The notes beneath the pieces were generated by a model. That model was not told the origin of the DNA. It was given only the letters and a program-made list of their open reading frames with translations, and did not search any database. The translations under genes were made by a program, and so were the position numbers. 64,000 bases of DNA, taken from assembly GCA_016710325.1 (NCBI GenBank), contig JADJXK010000001.1, forward strand, positions 124,001 through 188,000, given 5' to 3'. The number at the start of each line of letters is the position of its first letter. Position 1 is the first letter of the stretch. The DNA is from Candidatus Leptofilum proximum. GTDB lineage: Bacteria; Chloroflexota; Anaerolineae; Promineifilales; Promineifilaceae. This document shows, piece by piece, positions 23,168 through 31,652 of this stretch.

Positions 23168-24166
23168 ATGACAGTTGAAATTGTTCTGGCCGGATTTGTC
23201 GGCCTGGTGGTGGGGGTGCTATTGGCTCTGTGGCTGGACAGCCAGATTTTGGTGCGGCGGGTACAGGATGCCCAAGCTGAAAAAAGCAAAGCAGAGGCCG
23301 ATCTGCAGAAGTTCCACATTCGGCACCGGGCACTGGAACAGGAACTGCAAATGGTGAAGGCGGAATCGCAAACGGCCGTGCAAGACACCACCCAGTACGA
23401 GGCCACCATCGCCCGGCAGCTGGCCGAAATCGAAGCCAGCCGCGACCAGCTGCAAACCTCCATTCATACCAACGAAGCGCTCCGCGAAAATCTGCTCGAA
23501 GCCCAGGACCGACTGGAAGAGCTGCAAAGCCTCAACCTGATGGCTGAGGAAAAACTGGCTGCCAGCGCAGCAGAAAATAACCGGCTGGTAGGGGATACCC
23601 AGCTGATGGAAGCAGAAATTGCCATGCTAGAAGTCAAGGTGGAGCAGTTAAGCGAAGCGCTCAAGGAGGCGGAGTGTCTCCACACGGATCTTGAGCAGAA
23701 AGCCGCCACGGCCGAGGTGCAGTATAGTGCCGTCGAGGCAGAAAAAGATCTGGTCCTCACTCAACTGCAAGAAGCGGAGCTGGCTGCCGCCGAGCAAAAT
23801 GCCCGGATTGCTACATTGGAGAAGCAGCTGCACGAAGCAGAATCGGTGCGCCAGGAGCTGGAAGGGGCGAAGGTAAAGCTGCAAACGGCCGATAAACACA
23901 TTCAAAGGCTGCAAGACACCGTGGAAGATGCACACGCCATGATGAGCTACAGCGGCAAAAACGAGCTGGAGCTCATTCGCGGCATTGGCCCCGCCTATGC
24001 CCGCCGCCTCAACGAGTTTGGTATTCATTCCTTCAGCGACCTGGCAAAATGCGAACCGGAGCAAATTGCCACCATCGTCAAAAAGAAGAACTGGCAGGCC
24101 CTGGACATCCAAAAATGGATCGATGAGGCTAAAGCGCTGGCTGCCCGCCTTGGTCCAGACGAGTAG
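23168..24166 (+). CDS. Membrane-anchored coiled-coil protein with C-terminal helix-hairpin-helix
   Basis: 332 residues. N-terminal membrane helix VLAGFVGLVVGVLLALWL (residues 6-23), then about 220 residues of coiled coil (Gln/Glu/Ala/Leu heptads, e.g. AEEKLAASAAENNRLVGDTQ), ending in an HHH domain NELELIRGIGPAYARRLNEFG (split here: LIRGIGPAYARRLNEFG) with WIDEAKALAARLGPDE. Follows the shorter HHH membrane protein by 27 bases. A structural or nucleoid-membrane tether is a guess; no enzyme motif is present. Confidence 0.75.
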   Translation: MTVEIVLAGFVGLVVGVLLALWLDSQILVRRVQDAQAEKSKAEADLQKFHIRHRALEQELQMVKAESQTAVQDTTQYEATIARQLAEIEASRDQLQTSIHTNEALRENLLEAQDRLEELQSLNLMAEEKLAASAAENNRLVGDTQLMEAEIAMLEVKVEQLSEALKEAECLHTDLEQKAATAEVQYSAVEAEKDLVLTQLQEAELAAAEQNARIATLEKQLHEAESVRQELEGAKVKLQTADKHIQRLQDTVEDAHAMMSYSGKNELELIRGIGPAYARRLNEFGIHSFSDLAKCEPEQIATIVKKKNWQALDIQKWIDEAKALAARLGPDE

Positions 24167-24190
24167 CTGTGAACAAGATTGGTCCCATCT

Positions 24191-24946
24191 TCAAGATTGG
24201 GCCAATCTGATAACCGTGACCAGTTCGCGAACGCGCCGGGCAGTTACCTGCGGAATGAGGTATTCAGACGCACCGGCATCATTCCCCATCACCAGATTTG
24301 GATTTTGGAAAGTCATGCGGCCAGGCACCAGTTCAGTGCAGCTGGACCCGGCATGCAGTTCACCAATGCCGGTTGCCGCCAGCAGCCCCGGCGCATTTTG
24401 GGCGGTGACGCCGCCGCCAGCCATGATGGCCAGCCGGTCCCCGGCTCGCTGCTGGAGATGGTGAATGAGGCTTTGGCCGTGTACGGCCGTCTCTGCCTGC
24501 CCCGAAGTCAACAACCGGTCAATCCCCAGTTCCAGCAAATCGTCCAGAGCAGCAAAAGGACCAGGCGTCATGTCGAAGGCGCGGTGAAAGGTGATGGATA
24601 ACGGCCGTGCCCACGCAATCAGCTCCCGGCAGCGCGGTTTGTCTACCATGCCGTCTGGCAGCAAAATGCCCAGGACGACACCATCGACGCCCACCTCTTT
24701 GGCGGCCAGCACATCTTGCTGCATCACGGCAAACTCGGCTTCGCTGTAACAAAAATCCCCACCGCGCGGCCGGATGATCACATGCATGGCAATGCTGAGC
24801 CGCTGCCGCACCTGGGTCATCATCCCCAGGCTGGGTGTGGTGCCGCCTTGCGCCAGGTTGTCGCACAGCTCAATCCGGTCCGCGCCACCCGCCTGCGCCG
24901 CCAGCGCTGATTCAATGCCGCTCAGGCACACTTCCAGAATGGGCAT
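24191..24946 (-). CDS. cutC: CutC-family copper homeostasis protein
   Basis: 251-residue TIM-barrel protein. Family motifs are LEVCLSGIESALAAQAGGAD (residues 4-23), RIELCDNLAQGGTTPSLG, IIRPRGGDFCYS, VDGVVLGIL, TFHRAFDM, RLLTSGQAETA and IMAGGGV near 175. CutC was linked to copper tolerance in E. coli, but its biochemical activity is unsettled. It starts 22 bases after the stop of the OsmC-like gene on the same strand, so the two are likely cotranscribed. Confidence 0.93.
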   Translation of the reverse strand: MPILEVCLSGIESALAAQAGGADRIELCDNLAQGGTTPSLGMMTQVRQRLSIAMHVIIRPRGGDFCYSEAEFAVMQQDVLAAKEVGVDGVVLGILLPDGMVDKPRCRELIAWARPLSITFHRAFDMTPGPFAALDDLLELGIDRLLTSGQAETAVHGQSLIHHLQQRAGDRLAIMAGGGVTAQNAPGLLAATGIGELHAGSSCTELVPGRMTFQNPNLVMGNDAGASEYLIPQVTARRVRELVTVIRLAQS

Positions 24947-24968
24947 AATTGATTACAGGTTGTTGTGG

Positions 24969-25439
24969 TCAGGCGGCTAAGCGCAGCTCTGTGGTGATGG
25001 CGATGCAGCCGCCGATGCTGCGGGCCACAGGGCAAAAATCAGCGTGGAACTCATGGACACGAACGGCCGTTTCCCAGTTTTTCTCGTCCGTTTTAAGCGA
25101 ATACACCACGTGAATGCGCTTGATCACCAGCACCTTGCCCTCTTTTTCTACCTCACCCCGCGTCTCTGAAGTGAGAAAGCCGTCTCCGGCCGGAATGTGT
25201 CGCGCCTCCAGCGCGCCGCCAAAGGTTCCGGTCAGTCAGCCAGCTGCCGCGGCAATCACATAATCCAGCGTCGTGGCGTGCGGTTCGTGCACGTTTTGGT
25301 CCACGCCGTAATGTTCTGCCACCTCAGAATGAACACCAAAAAAAATGTGCTCTGGTTCCTGTGGCAAGTAGGCTCTTCGCAGCGGCCCCTTCACCCGTTC
25401 AACGCGTACCTGCGATGTGTAAACAACTGATTCGTTCAC
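24969..25439 (-). CDS. OsmC-family protein with in-frame TGA at the peroxidatic Cys (candidate selenoprotein)
   Basis: A 156-codon OsmC-like frame interrupted by a single TGA at codon 68 (25236-25238) and otherwise open to TGA at 24969. Start is GTG with GAGGAG upstream. Before the TGA it reads ATTLDYVIAAAAG, after it LTGTFGGALEARHIPAG; in OsmC relatives this site is the peroxidatic Cys. The second Cys motif, DFCPVARSIGGC (Cys 136), is intact. OsmC proteins reduce organic hydroperoxides. Loss of every other disruption argues for selenocysteine rather than decay, and a hairpin fitting a bacterial SECIS lies just downstream. A TGC-to-TGA mutation or a base error remains possible. No sel genes are in the window. 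Confidence 0.7.
25190..25231 (-). promoter_or_regulatory. Candidate bacterial SECIS hairpin
   Basis: Minus-strand RNA after the TGA: outer stem CCGGAA/UUCCGG (25226-25231 with 25190-25195), asymmetric internal loop, inner stem CGCGC/GCGCG (25211-25215 with 25201-25205), apical loop UGGAG. The loop begins 26 bases after the UGA (25 bases between) and has a G in its first two positions, as in the general bacterial SECIS description. Folding was done by eye. Confidence 0.45.
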
Positions 25440-25456
25440 AACTTTCTCCTCACTTC

Positions 25457-25513
25457 GTAGCCGCGGATTCTTTCCGCGCTTTGGCGTCTCGCGCGGAAAG
25501 AATCCGCGGCTAC
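25457..25513. repeat. Perfect 23-base hairpin CCGCGGATTCTTTCCGCGC
   Basis: Arms at 25457-25479 and 25491-25513 are exact reverse complements with an 11-base loop. It lies between the flavin/PNPOx-like gene, whose stop is four bases away, and the OsmC-like gene on the same strand; without a T-run it is probably a repeat element rather than a typical terminator. Confidence 0.85.
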
Positions 25514-25517
25514 TATG

Positions 25518-25997
25518 TTATGCCTGCCAGGTGAGCACTTCACCGCCCTGGCCCATGAGCACGGTGCCGGGGAAAACACGCAGCCGCCACGGCTCTAGCT
25601 TCAATGCGGCAAAGGCATCAACCGTAGGGCTGGTCCAGGCCGGTACAATGCTGGGATCGTACCCCACGGGTTCTGGCCCGTTGAGGAAAAAATCCCACAC
25701 CATCTGGCGGGTTTCATCGTCGAAGGCCCAGGTGGCGCGGCACTCGGCGACACAGGTGTCGTGGGTGGGGGTCCAGTAATTCACGGAGACGAAGGGGCTG
25801 TTTTTGAGGTGAGCGCGCTTAACGGCCGTTGGCCCAGTGGCAATCCAGCCGACCAACTGCTCATTGTCCCACTGCCAGATGGGGTGCAAGATGCGAGAGC
25901 GGGGACGGCCGTTGCCATCCACCGTCGCCACCGTGGCCCACACAATCTTATGCGCCATGGCCACAAAGGCAGGCGCCGTTTCTGGTAAAGTGTTCAT
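25518..25997 (-). CDS. Pyridoxamine 5'-phosphate oxidase-like (split-barrel flavin-binding) protein
   Basis: 159 residues from the Met at 25997 (GAGG upstream). A split-barrel fold is suggested by VWATVATVDGNGRPRSRILHP (VATVDGNGRPRSRILHP), WIATGPTAVKRAHLKNSPFV and SVNYWTPTHDTCVAECRATW, with a typical C-terminal LKLEPWRLRVF. Such proteins bind FMN, F420 or haem and reduce diverse substrates; the cofactor cannot be told here. Cytoplasmic. An upstream extension to 26045 is repeat-derived and rejected. Confidence 0.8.
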   Translation of the reverse strand: MNTLPETAPAFVAMAHKIVWATVATVDGNGRPRSRILHPIWQWDNEQLVGWIATGPTAVKRAHLKNSPFVSVNYWTPTHDTCVAECRATWAFDDETRQMVWDFFLNGPEPVGYDPSIVPAWTSPTVDAFAALKLEPWRLRVFPGTVLMGQGGEVLTWQA

Positions 25998-26012
25998 GAC
26001 AATCCTCTGGGA

Positions 26013-26074
26013 AGTAATTGAGTAATTAGGTAATTGACATCCCAATTACTCAATTACCCAATTACCTAATTACT
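26013..26074. repeat. CAATTACT octamer hairpin
   Basis: AGTAATTGAGTAATTAGGTAATTG (arms of about 24 bases) is mirrored by CAATTACTCAATTACC and CAATTACCTAATTACT (26043-26074). The stop codon of the acyl-CoA ligase (26066-26068) lies within the right arm. The same words recur at 29600-29630. Confidence 0.85.
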
Positions 26075-27646
26075 CAGCTTGGCGCGTTCCTGCTCCACCA
26101 ACACGCGGCGCAAAATCTTGCCAGAGAGCGACTTGGGCACCTCGCTGACAAACTCGACGCGGCGCACCTTTTTCTGCGGAGAGACCCGTTCGGCCACCCA
26201 TTCCATGATCGCTTCGGCCGTTGTTTCTGCCTTGAGCACCACAAACGCCTTGGGCACCTCGCCCGCCTCTTCGTCCGGGCTGGGGATAACGGCCACGTCG
26301 GCAATGGCGGGGTGGGACAGCAGCAGCGCTTCCAGCTCGGCGGGCGCCACCTGGAACCCTTTGTATTTGATCAGCTCCTTGAGGCGGTCGACGATGTAGA
26401 AGAAGCCCTCGTCATCCACGTAGCCGATGTCGCCCGTGTGCAGCCAGCCTTCTTCGTCGATTGTGGCGTCGGTGGCGTCCGGGTTGTTCAGATAGCCCTT
26501 CATCACCTGCGGGCCGCGAATCCAGATTTCACCGTTGGTGTTGCGGCCAACCGGCTCACCGGAAGTTGGATCGACCACCATCACTTCCGTGTTGGGTATA
26601 GCCGGACCAATTGAGGAAAGTTTTTCGGCCTCTGACAGGGTCTGGTTGTAGACGTGGGTGACCGGGCTGGTTTCGGTGAGGCCGTACCCCTGGACCACAC
26701 GACAGTGCAGTCGGTTTTTTACCTCATCGGCCAGGGCCTGGCCCAACGGCGCCGCCCCGGAGAAGAGTTCAACCAGCGAGGAGAGATCGTACTGATCGAC
26801 GATGGGGTGTTTGGCCAGGCCGACCAAAATGGGCGGTACCAGGTTGACGCGGGTCACTTTGTGCTTTTGCACCAGCTCCAGGAACTGCACCATGTCGAAG
26901 CGGGGCATGGTGACGATGGTGGCGCCGCGCGACAGGCTCATGTTCATGATGACCACCATGCCGTAGATGTGGTAGAAGGGCAAAATGCCCATGATGATGT
27001 CGTCTTCATGGGTGATGTCGATGCCGGTGATGCCGTCCATCTGCACCAGGTTGGCGACGATGTTGCGGTGGGTGAGCATGACACCCTTGGGGTAGCCGGT
27101 GGTACCGCTGGAGTAGGGCAGCACAACCACGTCTTCGGCGGGATTAATGGTGATTTCGGGCAGGGCGCCGTCGCTTTGCAGCAGCGTGGCGAAGGGGGTG
27201 GCCCCATCAACAGGGTCGAAGGTAAAGATTTCTTCGATGCTGGTTTGGGCAGCGGCCGTTTTGGCGTTCTCTAAAAACAGGGAAATGGTGAGCAGGTACC
27301 TGGCCCCGGCGTCCTTGAGCTGTTGGGCTAGCTCTTGCGCCGTGTAAAGCGGGTTCACCGTGGTGACGGTGGCGCCCAGCAAGGAAACGGCGTGGAAGGC
27401 GACGGCATATTCCGGGATGTTGGGACTGTAGATGGCCAGCACGTCGCCCTTGCCAAAGCCGCGTTTGGCCAGGCTGGAGGCCACCAGCCGGATGGCGCCG
27501 CCGAGTTGGGCGTAAGTGATGGTACGGCCGCTTGGTCCATCAATCAGCGCCGGTTTGTCGCCAAACTGCCGGGTGCGTACCAGGACAAACTCGGTTAATG
27601 AAATGTCGGGTATATCTACATCGGGATACGGGCTTTTAAAGATCAT
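26066..27646 (-). CDS. AMP-forming acyl-CoA synthetase / 4-coumarate-CoA ligase-like
   Basis: 526 residues; Met at 27646 chosen because AAGGAG lies just ahead. The ANL-superfamily P-loop is LPYSSGTTGYPKGVMLTHRN (about 160-179). A5 region QGYGLTETSPVTH; A7 GWLHTGDIGYVDDEGFFYIVDR; A8 hinge RLKELIKYKGFQVAP; and the catalytic Lys motif PKSLSGKILRR at the C terminus. It activates a carboxylic acid to the acyl-adenylate and then the CoA thioester; the block order and hydrophobic pocket fit fatty or aromatic acids, but substrate is not decidable. The C-terminal residues LSN and stop fall in repeat DNA. Confidence 0.92.
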   Translation of the reverse strand: MIFKSPYPDVDIPDISLTEFVLVRTRQFGDKPALIDGPSGRTITYAQLGGAIRLVASSLAKRGFGKGDVLAIYSPNIPEYAVAFHAVSLLGATVTTVNPLYTAQELAQQLKDAGARYLLTISLFLENAKTAAAQTSIEEIFTFDPVDGATPFATLLQSDGALPEITINPAEDVVVLPYSSGTTGYPKGVMLTHRNIVANLVQMDGITGIDITHEDDIIMGILPFYHIYGMVVIMNMSLSRGATIVTMPRFDMVQFLELVQKHKVTRVNLVPPILVGLAKHPIVDQYDLSSLVELFSGAAPLGQALADEVKNRLHCRVVQGYGLTETSPVTHVYNQTLSEAEKLSSIGPAIPNTEVMVVDPTSGEPVGRNTNGEIWIRGPQVMKGYLNNPDATDATIDEEGWLHTGDIGYVDDEGFFYIVDRLKELIKYKGFQVAPAELEALLLSHPAIADVAVIPSPDEEAGEVPKAFVVLKAETTAEAIMEWVAERVSPQKKVRRVEFVSEVPKSLSGKILRRVLVEQERAKLSN

Positions 27647-27680
27647 ATCTGCTCCTTTTGGGTGGGAAATTTCAAACCTG

Positions 27681-28997
27681 TTATTCAAATGAACGGGCTT
27701 TTTTCTCGTTGACAAAGACAAGCATTACCAGGCCAACCAGTAAAAAGACGCCAATGGAGAGGATGGCCAGTTTTTGCCCGAGCTGTTCGGCGGTAACGGC
27801 CGTTTCCCCCTGTGCCTGGTACCAAAGTGCCGCCTCGGCGGCAATGAAGCCGTAGACGGCCGGGCCGATGAAGGAGGACGAACGCCCGGCGACGGCAAAA
27901 AAGCCGTAAAATTCGCCGCTGCGGCCGGGTGGGGCAAAAAGGCTCACCATCGTGCGGCTGACCGATTCAATGCCCGCCATGGCAAAGCCGGCCAGGATGC
28001 CAACCAGATAAAACCCGGTGGCGCTTTGGTTCAGGTAAAGCCAGATGATGGCAACAATCATGGTAACAATAGACAGGGCGAGGGAGCGTTTACCGCCGAG
28101 CCGATCGACCCAAAAGCCAAAGGCATAGGCGCCCGCCACGTTGCTCACCTGGACGATGATCACAAAGATGATGAGCTGGGTTTGGTCCAGGCCGTACAAA
28201 ACAGCGCCAATAATGGCGGCGAAGTTAAGGGCCATGATCACGCCATCGTTAAACACCAGGTAGGCGGCCATAAATTTGAGATATTCCTTAAATTGGCGGG
28301 CGGTTTTGATGGTTTGCCCCAGCTGTTTGAAGGCGTAGCCCACGTAGTTTTCGCCAGCGGGCAGGGGATTGGGTTTGGCGCGCTCGGGCAGCCAGAGGAA
28401 GATGGGCAGGGCGGAGAGGGCGAAGAAGACGGCCGTTATCACCAACGTCGTCCGAATAATCAAATCACCGCCAATCAGTACAATCAGGGGCAAAATAAGG
28501 ACCAGACAAAGGATGCCGCCCAGGGTGCCGACGGCCCAGCCATTGCCTGAGACGCGGCCCACTTCATGCGGCTCGGCAATCTCGGGCAGCAGGGCGTTGT
28601 AAAACACCTGGGCGCTGCGGTAACCAATCTCGGCCAGGATAAAAAAGCCCATGCCGATGGCCACGCTGCCCGGCGTGGCAAAAAAAAGGCCTGCGGTAAA
28701 CAGGCAGGCCATGGCGGTGTAAAAGAGCAAAAACTTCTTCTTGGAGCCAGAAAAATCGGCGATGGTGCCCAGGATGGGGGAGGTGATGGCGACAACGAGC
28801 ATGGCGACGCCCACAGCCAGCCCCCACAGCCGGGAGCCTTCGGCGCCGCCAACGACGCTGCCCTGAAAATAGGCGGAGTAGACGGCCAGCAGAACGACGG
28901 CGGCGTAGGCTGAGTTGCCAAAATCGTACAGGTACCAGGCCCACCGCTCGCGCCGGGTGATTGGAGCCGCCTGGGTCTGCATGGGGACAGTTGTCAT
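27681..28997 (-). CDS. MFS transporter, Atg22/UMF1-like
   Basis: 438 residues with about 12 membrane helices. The N-terminal RRERWAWYLYDFGNSAYAAV is the hallmark of the Atg22/UMF1 group of the major facilitator superfamily. LGTIADFSGSKKKFLLFYT is the loop 2-3 MFS motif. Start at 28997 has GAGGAAA upstream, and the longer frame upstream lies in the divergent gene. Likely exports amino acids or small metabolites; substrate unknown. The C-terminal end is charged (NEKKARSFE). Confidence 0.88.
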   Translation of the reverse strand: MTTVPMQTQAAPITRRERWAWYLYDFGNSAYAAVVLLAVYSAYFQGSVVGGAEGSRLWGLAVGVAMLVVAITSPILGTIADFSGSKKKFLLFYTAMACLFTAGLFFATPGSVAIGMGFFILAEIGYRSAQVFYNALLPEIAEPHEVGRVSGNGWAVGTLGGILCLVLILPLIVLIGGDLIIRTTLVITAVFFALSALPIFLWLPERAKPNPLPAGENYVGYAFKQLGQTIKTARQFKEYLKFMAAYLVFNDGVIMALNFAAIIGAVLYGLDQTQLIIFVIIVQVSNVAGAYAFGFWVDRLGGKRSLALSIVTMIVAIIWLYLNQSATGFYLVGILAGFAMAGIESVSRTMVSLFAPPGRSGEFYGFFAVAGRSSSFIGPAVYGFIAAEAALWYQAQGETAVTAEQLGQKLAILSIGVFLLVGLVMLVFVNEKKARSFE

Positions 28998-29049
28998 GGG
29001 GGATTTCCTCTTCGTGACGGGTGTTGTGTTGTTGGCGGGTGATTGTACA

Positions 29050-29556
29050 ATGGAAACGGCCGTTGACAAAACAAGGAGCGTAATTTTGCCGTCTAAATGG
29101 TTGAAAATGGTTGCAGTTTTAGTGGTTTTGCTGCCTACGGCCGTTCTTTTCTCACGCGGCTGTAAGTCATTACCCACCACCTACTCTTTCAATGGAACAA
29201 CCATATTTTTCCCTACTCGCAAGCCTCCTGGGCTATTTGGGCCAAGAGATTTGCCTGCTGCTGAACTGATGGGCCAGCTAAAGTTGGTAGATGGCTGTTT
29301 ACGCATCGCGAGTGATACATCCTATGCGTCGGTTTGGCCGCCGGGATATACCTTGACCTTTGCCAGCGGGGTCGTCGAAATTGTGGATGTTCGTGGCCGA
29401 GGTGTTGCTTACGTGGGTGATGAAATCTATGTTGATGGGGGCGAGACGCCAGTGAGAGGCATACCAGCTATCGCTGAAACCATGCAGGAAGAGATGCTGG
29501 CTCGCTGTGAAGGACCCTATTGGTTTGTGGGGAATGTGGTTCGCCGCGTTCGGTGA
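29050..29556 (+). CDS. Predicted lipoprotein, unknown function
   Basis: 168 residues from ATG at 29050, divergent from the MFS gene with a 52-base gap. An N-terminal hydrophobic stretch VAVLVVLLPTAVLF (about 21-34) is followed by SRGCKS, a possible lipobox Cys. The rest is beta-rich with TRKPPGLFGPRDLPAAELMG and RGRGVAYVGDEIYVDGGE, suggesting a small surface-exposed beta domain. The family was not recognised. A later Met just before the hydrophobic stretch could also be the start. Confidence 0.5.
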   Translation: METAVDKTRSVILPSKWLKMVAVLVVLLPTAVLFSRGCKSLPTTYSFNGTTIFFPTRKPPGLFGPRDLPAAELMGQLKLVDGCLRIASDTSYASVWPPGYTLTFASGVVEIVDVRGRGVAYVGDEIYVDGGETPVRGIPAIAETMQEEMLARCEGPYWFVGNVVRRVR

Positions 29557-29597
29557 GGGAAACGGCCGTATCCCTCAAAGACACGGCCGTTCCTACC

Positions 29598-29631
29598 CCA
29601 ATTACTCAATTACAAAATTACCCAATTACCC
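29598..29631. repeat. CAATTAC octamer repeat at the 3' end of pepF
   Basis: CCCAATTACTCAATTAC, AAAATTACCCAATTACC; one arm of the class seen at 26013-26074. It contains the pepF stop codon (29626-29628). Confidence 0.7.
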
Positions 29632-31443
29632 TCTTTGTCCCACCAAATCCTCCAACCGGTACACATACCCGGCCAACACGCCAAACGTCGTCTCTACCGG
29701 CTCCGGCGAGGTCATGTCTACGCCCGCAATTTTGAGCGCGTCCAGAGGGAAGACCGAGCCGCCCGCCTTGAGAAAGCTCAAGTAATTGTCAACCGCGCCA
29801 TCTTTGCCGGCCAGAATGCTCTGGGCCAAAGAATGCGCGCCGGAAATGCCCGTGGCGTATTGGTAGACGTAGAAATTGGAATACAGGTGCGTGTGGAACT
29901 GGGCCCAGGTGATGCCCACCCGCTCCCGATCCACCTCCACCTCATCACCAAAACCTTCGCTGAACAGGTCGGCCAGCAGGTCAATGAGCGTGTCGGCGTT
30001 CAGCGCCTGGCCACGCTCAACACGCTCGTGAATTTCCAGCTCAAACCGGGCAAGCGTGGGCATGATGAAGAAGTAGCGATGGAAGTTGGCCATCGCCTCT
30101 TCGATGACGGCAATCTGGAATTCGGGGCTGCTGTTGGCTTCCAGCAAGTGTGCCCGGACCATTGCCTGGTTAAAGTTGGAGGCGACCTCGGCCACAAACA
30201 GCCCGTAGCGGCTGTAGCTCATGTTTGGCTGCGTTTGCCACGTCAGGTAGGAGTGCATCGAGTGGCCCAGCTCGTGCGCCAGGGTGCTCAGGCCAAACAA
30301 ATCGTCGGTGTAGCTCATCATGATGAAGGGGTGGGTGCCCTTGACGCCGGACGAAAACGCACCCATGCGTTTGCCCTGGTTGGGGTAAACATCAACCCAG
30401 CGATTTTCCAGCGCGCCGCTGCGCAGGGTAGAGGCATACTCCTGCCCCAGGGGTAACATGCCGGTGGCGATCCAGTCAACGGCCGTTTCATAAGTCACTT
30501 CCGGCGGGTCCAGCGACAGCGGCGCTTTCACGTCGTACGGGTACAGCTTGTCGTAGCCCAGCGCCCGGCGGCGGATGTTCCAGTAGCGGTGCCAGGTAGG
30601 CAGGTTGGCCTTGTACGTGTTGATCAGGTTGTGGAAAACCTCGGTGGGAATGAAGTTGCTGGAAAGCGCCGCTTCCAATGAATTTTGGTAGCCGCGCACC
30701 CGCATGGTGAACACATCCTGCTTGACGCCCGCCGCCAGGGCATTGGCCATCGTGTTTTTGAAGGCCAGGTGGGCATCGGCGTAATGGGTCCAGGCGGTGC
30801 GGCGTACTTCGCGGTCGGCGTGGGTTACCAGGCCGCCGATGGTGCCCTGGGTGATGTCGTGGGTCTGACCATCGCTGCCCACGGCTGGCTCAAACTTCAG
30901 GTCGGCATTGGCCAGCACGCCGTGGGTGGCCGCCGCCGTGCTGAACGAATCGCGCACCAGCCCCAGCACCTGCTCCACCTCGGCGGACCGCACGTATTCT
31001 TGCTGCTGCTCCAGTCGGTCCATGTAATGGCCGTAGTCGGCCAGCCGCTCGTCCTGCGTTAGCCACTGGCGCAGCGTGTCAAAGCCGATGGCCAGCATGT
31101 CTGGCTGGGCGAAGGCGGTGGCAGCTATGGCCATGCCAAACAGCCCGCGGGCCCGGTCGTTGCGCGCGGCCGCTTCCTGGTTGTTGGTATCGACGCTGTA
31201 GTTCAGGCTGGCATAAACAAAGACTTTGCCAACGGCCGTCATCAACTCATCGGCCGCTTCCAGGTAATCTGCCAGCACGGCGGGGCCTTCGCTGAGCCGT
31301 CCTTTAAACTGGGCAATTTCTTTGAGCTGTTCCTGGAGCTGGGTAACGGCCGTTTCCCACGATTCGGCCGTGGCAAAAATCGATTCAACATCCCATTGAT
31401 ACTGTTGGGCAATTTCACTGCGCTTCTTGGCAACGCCAGACAT
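29626..31443 (-). CDS. pepF: Oligoendopeptidase F (M3B metallopeptidase)
   Basis: 605 residues. The zinc site is LAHELGHSMHSYL with His 390, Glu 391 and His 394 and the downstream Glu ligand in VAEVASNFNQAM. The C-terminal block has DEVEVDRERVGITWAQFHTHLYSNFYVYQY, here DRERVGITWAQFHTH and NFYVYQYATG, typical of PepF. No signal peptide, so cytoplasmic; it trims oligopeptides of roughly 7-17 residues in known members. Its start is followed upstream by a GCAAAG palindrome and the divergent sensor kinase. The C terminus (VGQRG) and stop border repeat DNA. Confidence 0.95.
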   Translation of the reverse strand: MSGVAKKRSEIAQQYQWDVESIFATAESWETAVTQLQEQLKEIAQFKGRLSEGPAVLADYLEAADELMTAVGKVFVYASLNYSVDTNNQEAAARNDRARGLFGMAIAATAFAQPDMLAIGFDTLRQWLTQDERLADYGHYMDRLEQQQEYVRSAEVEQVLGLVRDSFSTAAATHGVLANADLKFEPAVGSDGQTHDITQGTIGGLVTHADREVRRTAWTHYADAHLAFKNTMANALAAGVKQDVFTMRVRGYQNSLEAALSSNFIPTEVFHNLINTYKANLPTWHRYWNIRRRALGYDKLYPYDVKAPLSLDPPEVTYETAVDWIATGMLPLGQEYASTLRSGALENRWVDVYPNQGKRMGAFSSGVKGTHPFIMMSYTDDLFGLSTLAHELGHSMHSYLTWQTQPNMSYSRYGLFVAEVASNFNQAMVRAHLLEANSSPEFQIAVIEEAMANFHRYFFIMPTLARFELEIHERVERGQALNADTLIDLLADLFSEGFGDEVEVDRERVGITWAQFHTHLYSNFYVYQYATGISGAHSLAQSILAGKDGAVDNYLSFLKAGGSVFPLDALKIAGVDMTSPEPVETTFGVLAGYVYRLEDLVGQRG

Positions 31444-31485
31444 AGTTGGGTTCTCCTTGCGGTTTGGTGGATTCTAATTCTGTTT

Positions 31486-31552
31486 CACCGCAGAGGCGCA
31501 GAGAGCGCAAAGATATTTTTAAAACTCTGCGCTCTTTGCGTCTTTGCGGTTT
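31486..31552. repeat. GCAAAG palindrome between pepF and the sensor kinase
   Basis: CACCGCAGAGGCGCAGAG then AGCGCAAAG on the left and CTCTGCGCTCTTTGCG then TCTTTGCGGT on the right, with an AT-rich loop. The same class as the elements in hisC and around the GxxExxY gene; here with no gene in the loop. Confidence 0.85.
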
Positions 31553-31611
31553 TTTTCAATTGAAACACGAATTGCCCAAAATGACGACTGCGATTTCTGT
31601 CGTAACTCAGG

Positions 31612-31617
31612 TATAAT
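31612..31617 (+). promoter_or_regulatory. Possible -10 box for the sensor kinase
   Basis: TATAAT preceded by CAGG, 35 bases before the ATG; no good -35 hexamer at the normal distance. Confidence 0.35.
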
Positions 31618-31652
31618 TCCTCAACTTTTCCCGTGGAGTACCTGTTTCTGTC

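Noticed and set aside
25197..25430. 77-codon plus-strand frame across the OsmC-like gene
   Set aside because: No protein-like character; the minus strand reads as a conserved OsmC sequence on both sides of the TGA.
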